37,414 nucleotides of DNA from Tabrizicola soli (GTDB taxonomy: Bacteria > Pseudomonadota > Alphaproteobacteria > Rhodobacterales > Rhodobacteraceae), in the NCBI RefSeq assembly GCF_015999335.1, contig NZ_JAEACP010000031.1, positions 1 to 37,414 on the forward strand. Reading direction: 5' to 3'. The translations under genes were made by a program, and so were the position numbers. The notes beneath the pieces are model-generated. The model was not told the origin of the DNA and did no database searches. It was given only the letters and a program-made list of their open reading frames with translations. Each line of letters opens with the position of its first letter. Positions within the stretch are counted from its first letter, which is position 1. Of this stretch, positions 24,090-31,769 are shown in pieces.

Positions 24090-24908
24090 TCACGACAGCA
24101 TCAGGTCCGCATAGCTGCGGTCCGGGCTGGTGTCGGCGGGGATGGCGGTCGAGGTCGCGGCTTCGTTGAAGCTGGCGTCGGCGCCGTAGATCTCGCGGGC
24201 GATGCCGGTGGACAGCTGCGCGGGCGTGCCGTCGAAGACGATGCGACCGTCGCGCATGCCGATCACGCGGTCGCAGTAGCGGCGGGCGGTGTCGAGGGTG
24301 TGGAGGTTGGCGATGACCATGCGGCCGTCCTCGACGTTGATGCGCTTCAGCGTGTCCATCACCACCTGGGCGTTCATCGGGTCGAGCGAGGCGATGGGCT
24401 CGTCGGCCAGGATGATCTTCGGGTCCTGCATCAACGCACGGGCGATGGCGACGCGCTGCTGCTGGCCGCCCGACAGCGCCTCGGCGCGTTTCGGGGCCTG
24501 TTCGGCGATGCCGAGGCGGTCGAGGATCTCCAGCGCCTTCAGGATGTCGGCGCGGGGCCAGAGGTTGAACAGGGTCTGGAGCGTGGAGCGGCGGTTCAGG
24601 ATGCCGTGCAGCACGTTGGAGGCGACGTCCATCCGGGGCACCAGGTTGAACTGCTGGAAGATCATCGCGCAGTGCGATTGCCAGGCGCGGGCTTCCGCGC
24701 CCTTCAGGGACAGCACGTCGCGGCCATCGACGCGGATTTCCCCCGCAGTCGCGTCCAGAAGCCGGTTCATCATGCGCAGGAAAGTGGACTTTCCCGCACC
24801 CGAGCGGCCGATGATGCCGACGAAGGCCGGGCGGTCGATCCGGAAGCTGATGTTGTCGACGGCGGCCTTCCGGCCGAACATCCGCGTCACGCCCTGCACG
24901 TCCAGCAT
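24090..24908 (-). CDS. phnC: Phosphonate ABC transporter ATPase
   Basis: 272-residue ATPase subunit (E. coli PhnC 262). Walker [22 protein letters not shown]-loop [19 protein letters not shown] with the PhnC-type LVPR, signature [18 protein letters not shown] and Walker [14 protein letters not shown] are intact. A C-terminal extension of about 25 residues after [10 protein letters not shown] has no obvious motif. First gene of phnC-phnD-phnE-phnE2. A Pho-box-like array begins 45 bp upstream. Confidence 0.96.
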   Translation of the reverse strand: MLDVQGVTRMFGRKAAVDNISFRIDRPAFVGIIGRSGAGKSTFLRMMNRLLDATAGEIRVDGRDVLSLKGAEARAWQSHCAMIFQQFNLVPRMDVASNVLHGILNRRSTLQTLFNLWPRADILKALEILDRLGIAEQAPKRAEALSGGQQQRVAIARALMQDPKIILADEPIASLDPMNAQVVMDTLKRINVEDGRMVIANLHTLDTARRYCDRVIGMRDGRIVFDGTPAQLSTGIAREIYGADASFNEAATSTAIPADTSPDRSYADLMLS

Positions 24909-24952
24909 CGGTGGTCCCTCGCTTTGGTCTGGGAAGGTCCTAGCGGGCGGAT

Positions 24953-24992
24953 GTGACAGGCTGTCGAAGTCTGAATGAAGCTTGAGTGACGG
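24953..24992 (-). promoter_or_regulatory. Pho-box-like array upstream of phnC
   Basis: Read on the minus strand, four heptamers sit at exact 11-bp steps: CCGTCAC, GCTTCAT, ACTTCGA, CTGTCAC (plus-strand 24992 down to 24953). The last matches the PhoB half-site CTGTCAT at six of seven positions and the first at five. The array ends 45 bp from the phnC ATG, a usual place for activation. Confidence 0.65.
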
Positions 24993-25026
24993 TGCCTGCC
25001 ACCTGACATGGCGCGGCCAGGCACAG

Positions 25027-25051
25027 GCCCCGGGCCCTTCAGGGCGGGGGC
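25027..25051. terminator. GC-rich hairpin downstream of the second phnM-like gene
   Basis: GCCCC plus GCCCT (25027-25038) pair with AGGGC plus GGGGC (25041-25051) around a 2-base loop with a small bulge, 30 bp past the stop at 25081. No T-run follows on the minus strand, so terminator function is uncertain. Confidence 0.35.
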
Positions 25052-25080
25052 GGCGAGCGCCAGGCGGATTTCGTGGAAGA

Positions 25081-26301
25081 TCAGCGCGATGCCGGGGGCA
25101 GGGCAGAATAGCCGGGGCGCCCGGAAACCCAGGTGCGCAGGGGAGCTGGGGCCTGGGCCTCGGGCCAGTCGAGGAGGATGAGGTCGGCGCGCTGGCCGGG
25201 GGCGATGCGGCCCCGGTCGGTCAGGCCCATGGCACGGGCCGGATTCAGCGAGACGAGCTTCCAGAGCGCGGGCAGCGGTGCGACGCGATCGGCATGCAGC
25301 CGCACCATCGCCCCCAGCATCGCGGGGTAGAAGTAGTCCGAGGCAAGGATGTCGCAGAGACCCCGCGCGATCATCTGCGCAGCACCGGGGCTGCCCAGAT
25401 GACTGCCGCCGCGCATGGCGTTCGGCGCACCGAGGACGATGGGGTCGCCGGCATCGCGCGCGGCAAGGAAGACGCGGTCATGCATGGGGAACTCGGCCAC
25501 CGTCGCGCCGAGGCTGCGATAGTAGGCGCGGGTTTCTGCCTGGCTGTCGTCATGGGACAGCATCGGGGCCCCCTGCGCCCGGGCCAGCGCGGCCATCCGG
25601 GCGATATGGCCCGGAACTTCTGCCCGGCGGTCCCAGACCCTGGTCAGCAGCGCCACGTAGCCCTCGGGCGAGATTTGGGCGCGGCGGGCCTGCTCGGCGA
25701 TCTTCTTCACGAAGCGCGGGGCATCGAAGGGCGTGACCGGATAGTCGGGGACCTGGTCGAAGGGCCGATCCTGGACCGGCACGTCCGGGTGCAGGAGCAT
25801 CGAGGTCGTATGGTCGTTGAACGCCAGCGCCGGCCGGTCGGGACCGGCCAGGGCCTGGGCGATCAGGGGTTCCGCCTCGGGGCAGAAGGTCTCCCACCGC
25901 AGTTGCAGGCGGTTCTCGGCGGTCAGGCGCGGGCGAAGGCGCTCCAGCGCGCGGACAACCTGCCAGCCGGTATCGACGCTGCGAAGGCCCGGCTCCCAGG
26001 AGAGGGTCAGGGCATGGTAGGCGGTGGCGATGCCGTTCGAAGCAAGCTGGCGGTCGGTCTCCAGAAGCGCGGTTTCGACGGGTGCCATCACCGCGGGGCG
26101 CGGCATGAGCTGACGCTCGAAGGCATCGCCGTGGATGTCGACGAAGGCGGGAGCGAGGATGCGGCCGCGGGCAGGAATCACGGTGGCCCCGTCGCGGGCC
26201 CCGTCGATCCCGGTTATCCGCCCGGATTCGATGCGGACCGAAGCCGTCTCGATCCGCTCGTCCAGGATGACGCGGGCGCCTTCGATCAGTTCGGCGCTCA
26301 T
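25081..26301 (-). CDS. PhnM-like amidohydrolase (second copy)
   Basis: 406-residue amidohydrolase, paralogous to PhnM. Metal motif is [13 protein letters not shown] (His57, Asp59) where PhnM has [41 protein letters not shown] and [12 protein letters not shown] match PhnM motifs in order. Extra residues in the middle (about 130-200) and divergence elsewhere suggest a related but not identical substrate. ATG 26301 overlaps the methyltransferase stop by ATGA, so it is the last gene of the phnD2-phnC2-phnE3 cassette. It could hydrolyse a ribosyl-phosphonate triphosphate or a different cyclic amide. Confidence 0.88.
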   Translation of the reverse strand: MSAELIEGARVILDERIETASVRIESGRITGIDGARDGATVIPARGRILAPAFVDIHGDAFERQLMPRPAVMAPVETALLETDRQLASNGIATAYHALTLSWEPGLRSVDTGWQVVRALERLRPRLTAENRLQLRWETFCPEAEPLIAQALAGPDRPALAFNDHTTSMLLHPDVPVQDRPFDQVPDYPVTPFDAPRFVKKIAEQARRAQISPEGYVALLTRVWDRRAEVPGHIARMAALARAQGAPMLSHDDSQAETRAYYRSLGATVAEFPMHDRVFLAARDAGDPIVLGAPNAMRGGSHLGSPGAAQMIARGLCDILASDYFYPAMLGAMVRLHADRVAPLPALWKLVSLNPARAMGLTDRGRIAPGQRADLILLDWPEAQAPAPLRTWVSGRPGYSALPPASR

Positions 26302-26966
26302 CCCAGGCGCTCCGCCAGAAGGTGCCAGTGCCAGGAGCCGGGCCTTTCATGCGGCCGGTCGAAGAGGGTGAGGATCTCGAAGCCCCACATCAGCGACAGA
26401 AGGTCGGGCGCGGCGCAGAAGTAGTGCGGGTGGATCTTGTCGCCTTCACCCTCGAAGACCCAGGTGTTGCGGCTGATCTCGCGGCCCTTGGCCTTGGCCT
26501 GCTCCACCGGAAGGCGGCGAGCGGACAGCATGGTGGCCATGAACGTGCCCCCCGGGCGGGTGACGCGGGCGACTTCGGCCAGTGCGCGGCGGACGACGCT
26601 TTCGTCGCCGTGGTAGATCACGTTCCACGCGAGCACATGGTCGAAGCTGGCGGTCTCGAAGGGCAGGTCGGTCATCGGGGCCCGCACGGCGTCGATGGCC
26701 AGACCCCTGGCGAAGGCGGCTGCGGCAACGGCGGCGGTGGCAGCCTCGGAAGCGTCGAGCGCGGTGACCTGGTGGCCGGCTTGCGCGAAGGCAAGCGCAT
26801 GGCGGCCGATCCCCGCGCCGAGGTCCAGGATGCGCGAACCGGGGAGGAGGGTGTTGGAGTGGTCGATGGCCCAGGGCTCGGGCAAGGCCCAGGGCGAGGT
26901 GCCGTCGGCCTTCTGCCACTCGGTGTTCCAGTAGAGATGCGCGGTGTCGGTGAGCATGTGGTTCAT
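26298..26966 (-). CDS. Class I SAM-dependent methyltransferase in phosphonate cassette
   Basis: 222-residue cytoplasmic methyltransferase. Motif I RILDLGAGIGRHAL (about 45-58), motif II acidic end VTALDAS, and the motif IV region SFDHVLAWNVIYH (TehB/UbiE-like) are clear, followed by RPGGTFMATML. YWNTEWQKADGTSPWALPEP at the N-terminus and [21 protein letters not shown] at the C-terminus may shape the acceptor site. The acceptor is unknown. It is coupled by ATGA to both the permease before and the PhnM-like enzyme after, so its substrate is likely the transported compound or a derivative of it. The frame is open for hundreds of codons upstream, but 26966 is the coupled start. Confidence 0.9.
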   Translation of the reverse strand: MNHMLTDTAHLYWNTEWQKADGTSPWALPEPWAIDHSNTLLPGSRILDLGAGIGRHALAFAQAGHQVTALDASEAATAAVAAAAFARGLAIDAVRAPMTDLPFETASFDHVLAWNVIYHGDESVVRRALAEVARVTRPGGTFMATMLSARRLPVEQAKAKGREISRNTWVFEGEGDKIHPHYFCAAPDLLSLMWGFEILTLFDRPHERPGSWHWHLLAERLG

Positions 26967-27757
26967 ATCAATTTCCTGCGAATCCAGCCCGACCCCTGTT
27001 CGACGGCGACGACCAGGAGGAGCATGAGAAGGATGATCGCCAGCGCCTCGTCGTAGTTGAAGAGATCGAAGGCGACCTTGAGGTCCACCCCGATGCCACC
27101 GGCCCCGACGAGGCCCAGGGCAGCGGAGCCGCGCACGGATTTCTCCAGCGCAAAAAGCGAGGTGGCGGTGAAGGAGGGAAGGCAGGCCGGGAGGACGGCC
27201 GAGCCGATGATGCCGAGGCGGCTGGCCCCGATGGCGCGCAGCGCGTCTTGCGGGCCGGGGTCGGTTTCCTCCATCGCCTCGGCGAAGAAGCGCCCCGCGA
27301 AGCCGATCTTGTCGACCATGATCGCCATGACCCCGGCGGCCGGACCGAGGCCGACGATGATGATGAAGATGATCGCCCAGACCAGGTCCGGCACCGTGCG
27401 GAACAGCGCGATGAGGGCGCGGGCGGCGTGGCGGACCAGCGGGTGCGGCGAGAGGCGGTCGGTGGCGAGGATGGCGAAGGGAAGCGCGAGAAGAAGGCCG
27501 AGGAAGCAGCCGGCTACGGCCATCTGCAACGTCTCGAGGAGCTTCCAGGCGATGGGCGCGATCCGGGTGAAGTCCGGCGGGACCATCTGGGTCAGCATCC
27601 CCGAGGGGGCGAAAAGCCGGGCGAAGCCGCTGCCCAGTTTCTCGGGCGCGGGGGCGGTGGCGGCAAGCGAAGTGACGACCAGCGCCAGCACGGAAAGGAG
27701 GGCCGCATATTCGACGAGGCTGCGGTGCCGGAAGCGGGCGGGGGCAAGCGCGGTCAT
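26963..27757 (-). CDS. Phosphonate-type ABC transporter permease, second system
   Basis: 264-residue PhnE-like permease with about six helices. First helix YAALLSVLALVVTSLAAT, PhnE-type docking loop FFAEAMEETDPGPQDALRAIGASRLGIIGSAVLPACLP (about residues 160-197), and GLVGAGGIGVDLKVAFDLFNYDEAL near the C-terminus. Overlaps phnC2 and the methyltransferase by ATGA on each side. A single permease gene suggests a homodimeric channel, unlike the PhnE/PhnE2 pair of the other system. Confidence 0.92.
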   Translation of the reverse strand: MTALAPARFRHRSLVEYAALLSVLALVVTSLAATAPAPEKLGSGFARLFAPSGMLTQMVPPDFTRIAPIAWKLLETLQMAVAGCFLGLLLALPFAILATDRLSPHPLVRHAARALIALFRTVPDLVWAIIFIIIVGLGPAAGVMAIMVDKIGFAGRFFAEAMEETDPGPQDALRAIGASRLGIIGSAVLPACLPSFTATSLFALEKSVRGSAALGLVGAGGIGVDLKVAFDLFNYDEALAIILLMLLLVVAVEQGSGWIRRKLI

Positions 27758-28554
27758 GCGGCCTCCGCGTGGTCGAAGAACCGGCGCAGGCTGGTGGGGT
27801 TGGCGCGGCTGGTGGGCAGGTCCAGGGCGATCCGGCCGTTGGCCAGGCCGAGAATGCGGTCGGAAAAGCGCAGGGTGTGTTCGAGCCGGTGCGAGATGAC
27901 GAGAAGCGAGAGACCCTCTTCCCGGACGAGATCGAGGAGGAGGGACATGACCTCTTCCCCGGTCTGGGGATCAAGGCTGGCGTCGGGCTCATCGGCCAGG
28001 ATGAAGGCGGGGCGCTGCATCAGCATCCGGGCGATGGCGACGCGCTGCTGCTGGCCGCCCGACAGGCTGTCGACGCGGAGGAGCGCCCGGTCGGCCAGGC
28101 CCACGCGGGCCAGGCATTCCATCGCCTCGCCGCGCACCGGCGCCGGGGCCAGCGACTGCGCCCAGGCGTGGGGGCCGGACATCCGGGCCTGCACGCCGTG
28201 GATCACGTTCGACAGGGCCGAAAGGCGGGGAACGAGGTTATGTCGCTGCCAGACGATGCCGACCTCGGCCCGCAGGCGGCGCAACGCGCGCGGCGCCAGC
28301 ATGGGCACGTCGCGGCCGAGCATGCGGATCTCGCCGGAGGTCGGCTCGACCAGGCGGACGAGACAGCGCAGGAGGGTGGATTTGCCCGATCCGTTCGCCC
28401 CGATCAGCGCCGTTGCCTGGCCGGGTGACAGGGTGAAGTCCAGGCCCCGCAGCACCTGACGGCCGGGGAAGGCCTTGGTCAGGCCGGCTACGGCAAGGAC
28501 CGGCTCTGCGCGCGCAGAGCCGGCCAGCGCCTGCGGGGGAAGGGGCGCGTTCAT
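27754..28554 (-). CDS. Phosphonate-type ABC transporter ATPase, second system
   Basis: 266-residue PhnC-like ATPase. Walker A LIGANGSGKSTLLRCLVRL, Q-loop GIVWQRHNLVPRLSALSNVI, signature [18 protein letters not shown] and Walker B FILADEPDASLDP are intact. The ATG at 28554 lies 7 bp after the phnD2 stop, and upstream codons in the frame overlap that gene and are not used. The first 25 residues are a Pro/Ala leader absent from the other PhnC, and its DNA contains a perfect 24-bp palindrome. Confidence 0.92.
   Translation of the reverse strand: MNAPLPPQALAGSARAEPVLAVAGLTKAFPGRQVLRGLDFTLSPGQATALIGANGSGKSTLLRCLVRLVEPTSGEIRMLGRDVPMLAPRALRRLRAEVGIVWQRHNLVPRLSALSNVIHGVQARMSGPHAWAQSLAPAPVRGEAMECLARVGLADRALLRVDSLSGGQQQRVAIARMLMQRPAFILADEPDASLDPQTGEEVMSLLLDLVREEGLSLLVISHRLEHTLRFSDRILGLANGRIALDLPTSRANPTSLRRFFDHAEAA
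28500..28523. repeat. Perfect 24-bp palindrome inside the 5' end of the second phnC
   Basis: CCGGCTCTGCGC followed directly by its exact reverse complement, covering codons about 11-18 of phnC2. A hairpin of 10 or more pairs would form in the mRNA 31 bases after the start codon. Confidence 0.8.
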
Positions 28555-28561
28555 GCCCGGA

Positions 28562-29428
28562 TCACTCGCCGACGAATTCGGTGAACTCGGTGATGCCGAT
28601 GTTCTCGAACATCCTGCGCACCACGTCGTAGTCGGCATCCGTCACCGTGGGGTTGAACGTGCCGCCGATATACTTGGCGTTCTCCTCGGTCGAGGTCAGC
28701 GCCGCCAGGATTTCGGCGCCGTGGTCGGCGAAGGTCTGGCGGACGGTTTCCACCACCTCGGGCGAGACCTTGGCCGAGGCGAGCAGGATGTCGTCCGGCA
28801 GTTGCGGACCTTTCACCAGGACGCGGAACTTCTGGTCCGGGAATTTCCCGGCGATGCTGTCGAGATGGGTGCGGTTCAGGCCGATCCCGGCGATCTCGCC
28901 CTTGATCAGCGCCTCGACCGCGACGTTGCGGTTCAGGAACACCGGCTGGTAGTCCACCGCATAGGTCAGCCCTTGCCCGGCCAGCAGGTCCACCGGGCCC
29001 AGGTGCTGCGAGGTCGAGCCGATCTCGCCGAACGAGACCATCTGGCCTTTCAGGTCGGCGGGCATCTTCACCGGGCTGTCCTCCAGCACGACGACCGTGG
29101 AGTAGTAATCCGGGCGCACCCAGGTCACGACCGGCCGGGCATCGAGGCGCGCGTTGAAGACGACATATTCTGCCGGGCCGGTCAGAACGAAATCGACCTG
29201 GTCCGCCGCCATCGCCTCGACTGCCACGGTGCGGCCCGAGACCGGGAAGAACTCGACCTTCAGCCCCGAGGCGGCTTCGAACGCTTCCTTGAACGGCCCC
29301 ATCTCGCGCTGCATCGCTTCCATCCCGTCGATGTCGGTGACGGCGAAGCGGATGGTCTCCTGAGCGGTGGAAGCGGTTGCGGAGGCGATCGCAATGGCCA
29401 GAAGGCCCGAGGCGAGGAGGTGTTTCAT
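28562..29428 (-). CDS. PhnD-like phosphonate-binding protein, second system
   Basis: 288-residue periplasmic binding protein with signal peptide HLLASGLLAIAIASATASTA (cleavage near AQE). The family stretch is VEFFPVSGRTVAVEAMAADQVDFVLTGPAEYVVFNAR (about 60-95), with GSTSQHLGP where PhnD has its Ser/Thr pocket. ENAKYIGGTFNPTVTDADYDVVRRMFE is the family's C-terminal region. Sequence is clearly different from the PhnD at 23166-24062, so ligand preference probably differs (another phosphonate, or phosphite/methylphosphonate). First gene of a five-gene cassette, with a Pho-box-like site 72 bp upstream. Confidence 0.9.
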   Translation of the reverse strand: MKHLLASGLLAIAIASATASTAQETIRFAVTDIDGMEAMQREMGPFKEAFEAASGLKVEFFPVSGRTVAVEAMAADQVDFVLTGPAEYVVFNARLDARPVVTWVRPDYYSTVVVLEDSPVKMPADLKGQMVSFGEIGSTSQHLGPVDLLAGQGLTYAVDYQPVFLNRNVAVEALIKGEIAGIGLNRTHLDSIAGKFPDQKFRVLVKGPQLPDDILLASAKVSPEVVETVRQTFADHGAEILAALTSTEENAKYIGGTFNPTVTDADYDVVRRMFENIGITEFTEFVGE

Positions 29429-29499
29429 GAGGATGACGTCCTTTCAGGTGAACTGAGCGGACGGCTAGCAGTCAAAGACTACAGTGGCGCGATGGAGAG

Positions 29500-29517
29500 A
29501 TCACAGGACTGCGACAG
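29500..29517 (-). promoter_or_regulatory. Pho-box-like site upstream of the second phosphonate cassette
   Basis: On the minus strand CTGTCGC, four bases, then CTGTGAT: two half-sites 11 bp apart, matching CTGTCAT at five and six of seven positions. It ends 72 bp before the phnD2 ATG. Confidence 0.6.
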
Positions 29518-29736
29518 CCCGGTCGTTTCCGGGTGGACACGGGCGTCGGCGGGCGGAGAGATGCGCCGTCTTCGCCGAATCAAGCAAGATTGTTGCTTGT
29601 ATGGGCTGCCCGTCCGGAGAGGTCGACCGGAACCTGCGCTGCGAAGCAGAGGTGTGTTCCGCGTCAGCTGTCCGGAGAAATGTTCCGGATCGAAGCGGCG
29701 GCCCTGCAGGTATCTGTCATTTCGGGAATTTTCTGT

Positions 29737-29753
29737 TGGTCGGAGCGAGAGGA
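29737..29753 (-). repeat. Attachment-site core: 3' end of a tRNA-Pro gene
   Basis: On the minus strand TCCTCTCGCTCCGACCA is the last base of the T-loop, the T-stem 3' strand (CCTCT), acceptor 3' strand (CGCTCCG), discriminator A and CCA of a bacterial tRNA-Pro. The bases before it do not continue a T-loop, so only the 3' 17 bases are present. This is the expected att duplicate left by a tRNA-targeting integrase, whose gene starts 130 bp away. The intact tRNA should lie at the other, unseen end of the island. Confidence 0.75.
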
Positions 29754-29825
29754 ACATAACCCTGTTATTCGCAACCCGCTGATCATGCACAAGGTATTGA
29801 CGAACAAACACTTATCACGAAGAAC

Positions 29826-29848
29826 TGTTCCGGACTGGTGTTCCGGAC
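29826..29848. repeat. Tandem TGTTCCGGAC repeats before the integrase gene
   Basis: TGTTCCGGAC occurs at 29826-29835 and 29839-29848, 13 bp apart, with a further TGTTCCGGA at 29681-29689 on the other side of the attachment core. They could be arm-type integrase sites or operators. Confidence 0.5.
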
Positions 29849-29882
29849 GGGTGTGCCGGGAAGAGCTGATCGGGAGCTTCTC

Positions 29883-31691
29883 TTGCGTGACGCAACCTAT
29901 CTCACGAGGCGCGACGGCGTCTACTACGCGCGTATTGATGTGCCTCTGGATCTGGTGACGGTCCTGAAGACACGAACCAAGAAGCGATCGCTCAAGACCA
30001 AGGACAAGGTCGAAGCCAAGCGGCTGGTCTGGCCAGTGATCACAGAATGGCAGAGGGAGTTTGACGAGATACGCGCGCGTCGGTCGCTCGTGGATGCGGA
30101 TCGACAGTTCGCTGTCTGGGAGCATTACACCGCCGCGCTCGATCGTGACGAGGCGGAACGAGCGGCGATACCTGGGCAAGCTGATCTGGATCGCATCAAG
30201 GCGGACCTGCTTTTGCGTGTCGAGAAAGGGCAGATCACCGGCACGACCCCATTGTCGATAATTGATGCCACACTCGAATTGAAGCACGCGCAGACCGTAG
30301 CCAAGCTCTCTGCGAACGCACGCCGCGCGAAACTCGCCGAGCTGAAGAAGCATCTGTCCGTCGGCGAGACGGCCCTGATCGCACACGAAGTTGAGGATTA
30401 CCTTAAGCGTAACGGCCTCTTCGTCGAACGCTCTAGTCTGGATTGGATCAGTCTCGCACGGCACTTGATGCGCGCAGAGGTGGAGGCTCTTGAACGCTCG
30501 CTAGAGCGCGATCTTGGCGATTTTACCGGCCAGCCGCGTGACCCCTTGGTTAAGCCGCCGACCCTCGACAGAAGAGGGGCGTCCGCCGTGGCGGCACCCG
30601 GAGAAAGCATCGCCGAGGCTGTGGCAGCTTTCAGAAAAGAGAATCCGCGTAACGTCAGCAAGAGCCGGATCGAAGAGGCATGCCGGGACATCTCTATCTT
30701 CATCGATACCGTGGGTCCCGGCTTCCCAGTGGCGAACATCTCGAAAAAACAGGTTCGGGAGTGGAAGGCGCTTCTGATGGAGTATCCTGTGCGGGCCACG
30801 GAGGTGACCGAGTTCCGTGGGATGACCATGGCGCAGACGGTCGAGGCGAACAGGGAGAAGAAGAGGCCGGTCCTCTCAGACAGGACCGTGAACCGTTACC
30901 TCTCAAGTCTGTCAGCCTTCTGTTCCTGGGCAGAGGCTAACGGCTACATCAGCGCAAACCCGTGCTCGGGGATGGCCTTGCCCAAGGAGCGCCGGACGAA
31001 AACGCTACCCTTTTCGACCGATCAGTTGAACATCCTGTTCAAATCGCCGCTCTTCATGGGGGCGCAAAGCGACACCGAGTGGAGGAACATCGCGAAGCCC
31101 GGTGACGTCAGAATCCGCGACCATCGGTTCTGGGTTCCCCTGATCATGCTGTTCTCCGGCGCCCGCCCGGGGGAGATCGGCCAGCTCGCAGTAAGCGACG
31201 TGCGCCAGGAGCATGGCCACTGGATCATGCACATCACGACCGAGGGCGAAGCGCACGCCGAGGGGAAATCGGTCAAGACAGCTGGTTCGATGCGCGTTCT
31301 TCCCATTCACCCCCAACTCATGAAGCTCGGGTTTCTGGATTATCATGCTGAGCGAGCAGCCGCCGGTGACAAGCAGCTATTCCCAGGTGCCAAGCGCAAC
31401 GAGCGTGGTCAGATGATGTCCGACTACTCGCGGGAGTTCGGCAAGTATCTCACTCGCATCGGCCTGAAGGCAGGGCGAGGTCTGTCGCTCTACTCGTTCA
31501 GGCATGGGGCCGCCGATGCGCTTCGTCGTGCGGGGTATCTTGATAATCAGTTCGGCTTCATCCTCGGGCATACAGAAGGCTCGATGACTGGCCGCTACGG
31601 AATCATGCCTCAAGGTATGCTAGAGCAACGGATCGAACTGGTGAATGCCATCGGCTACCCAGGTCTCGAAACCGATCACTTGATCAGCTGA
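29883..31691 (+). CDS. Tyrosine recombinase (island integrase) with DUF6538-like N-terminus
   Basis: 602-residue site-specific recombinase that would integrate and excise the island at tRNA-Pro. The N-terminus DATYLTRRDGVYYARIDVP is the DUF6538-type start of many alphaproteobacterial integrases. A core-binding SAM-like domain lies around 250-370. The catalytic part has the first Arg in FSGARPGEIGQL (about 428), SLYSFRHGAADAL (Arg about 540), His in LGHTEG (about 561) and the nucleophile Tyr in GRYG (about 571). I chose TTG 29883 because GGGAG lies six bases upstream, and GTG 29838 is the alternative. Codon use is less GC-biased than in the phn genes. Confidence 0.92.
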   Translation: MRDATYLTRRDGVYYARIDVPLDLVTVLKTRTKKRSLKTKDKVEAKRLVWPVITEWQREFDEIRARRSLVDADRQFAVWEHYTAALDRDEAERAAIPGQADLDRIKADLLLRVEKGQITGTTPLSIIDATLELKHAQTVAKLSANARRAKLAELKKHLSVGETALIAHEVEDYLKRNGLFVERSSLDWISLARHLMRAEVEALERSLERDLGDFTGQPRDPLVKPPTLDRRGASAVAAPGESIAEAVAAFRKENPRNVSKSRIEEACRDISIFIDTVGPGFPVANISKKQVREWKALLMEYPVRATEVTEFRGMTMAQTVEANREKKRPVLSDRTVNRYLSSLSAFCSWAEANGYISANPCSGMALPKERRTKTLPFSTDQLNILFKSPLFMGAQSDTEWRNIAKPGDVRIRDHRFWVPLIMLFSGARPGEIGQLAVSDVRQEHGHWIMHITTEGEAHAEGKSVKTAGSMRVLPIHPQLMKLGFLDYHAERAAAGDKQLFPGAKRNERGQMMSDYSREFGKYLTRIGLKAGRGLSLYSFRHGAADALRRAGYLDNQFGFILGHTEGSMTGRYGIMPQGMLEQRIELVNAIGYPGLETDHLIS

Positions 31692-31709
31692 CGCTCCCGA
31701 CAGCTGATC
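31682..31709. terminator. Stem-loop at the integrase stop codon
   Basis: GATCAGCTG (31682-31690) and CAGCTGATC (31701-31709) form a perfect 9-bp stem with a 10-base loop, followed by TTCTC. The stem includes part of the integrase stop codon. It lies between convergent genes, so it could terminate either strand, though the T-run is poor. Confidence 0.5.
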
Positions 31710-31769
31710 TTCTCGCGGTCACATCAGAAAAATTTCCTCGTTCGTCGAATCCAGGATTGCCGCGCTCTC

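Larger units (their letters stand above)
29429..29882. other. Gene-poor junction between phosphonate locus and island
   Basis: 454 bp without a gene I can support. It holds the phnD2 promoter region with a Pho-box-like site (29500-29517), a small hairpin CAAGCAA/TTGCTTG (29581-29599), the tRNA-Pro-like attachment core (29737-29753), and repeats of TGTTCCGGA on both sides of it. Base composition falls noticeably to the right of the attachment core. Confidence 0.6.

Noticed and set aside
20691-24956. A 1421-codon open frame on the plus strand, opposite phnCDE1E2.
   Set aside because: It is antisense to four well-recognised genes, has no recognisable domain, and is explained by high third-position GC of the opposite strand.
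26967-27992. Upstream extension of the methyltransferase frame to give a protein of more than 500 residues.
   Set aside because: The extension is antiphase to phnE3 and phnC2 and is Arg/Pro/Ala-rich. ATG 26966 forms the usual ATGA junction.
29479-29811. A 110-codon minus-strand frame across the island junction.
   Set aside because: It spans the attachment core and the Pho-box-like site, has no ribosome binding site or recognisable domain, and mixes chromosomal and island sequence.
29737-29812. A complete tRNA-Pro gene.
   Set aside because: Only the 3' 17 bases match. The T-loop, anticodon arm and D-arm are not present upstream on the minus strand.
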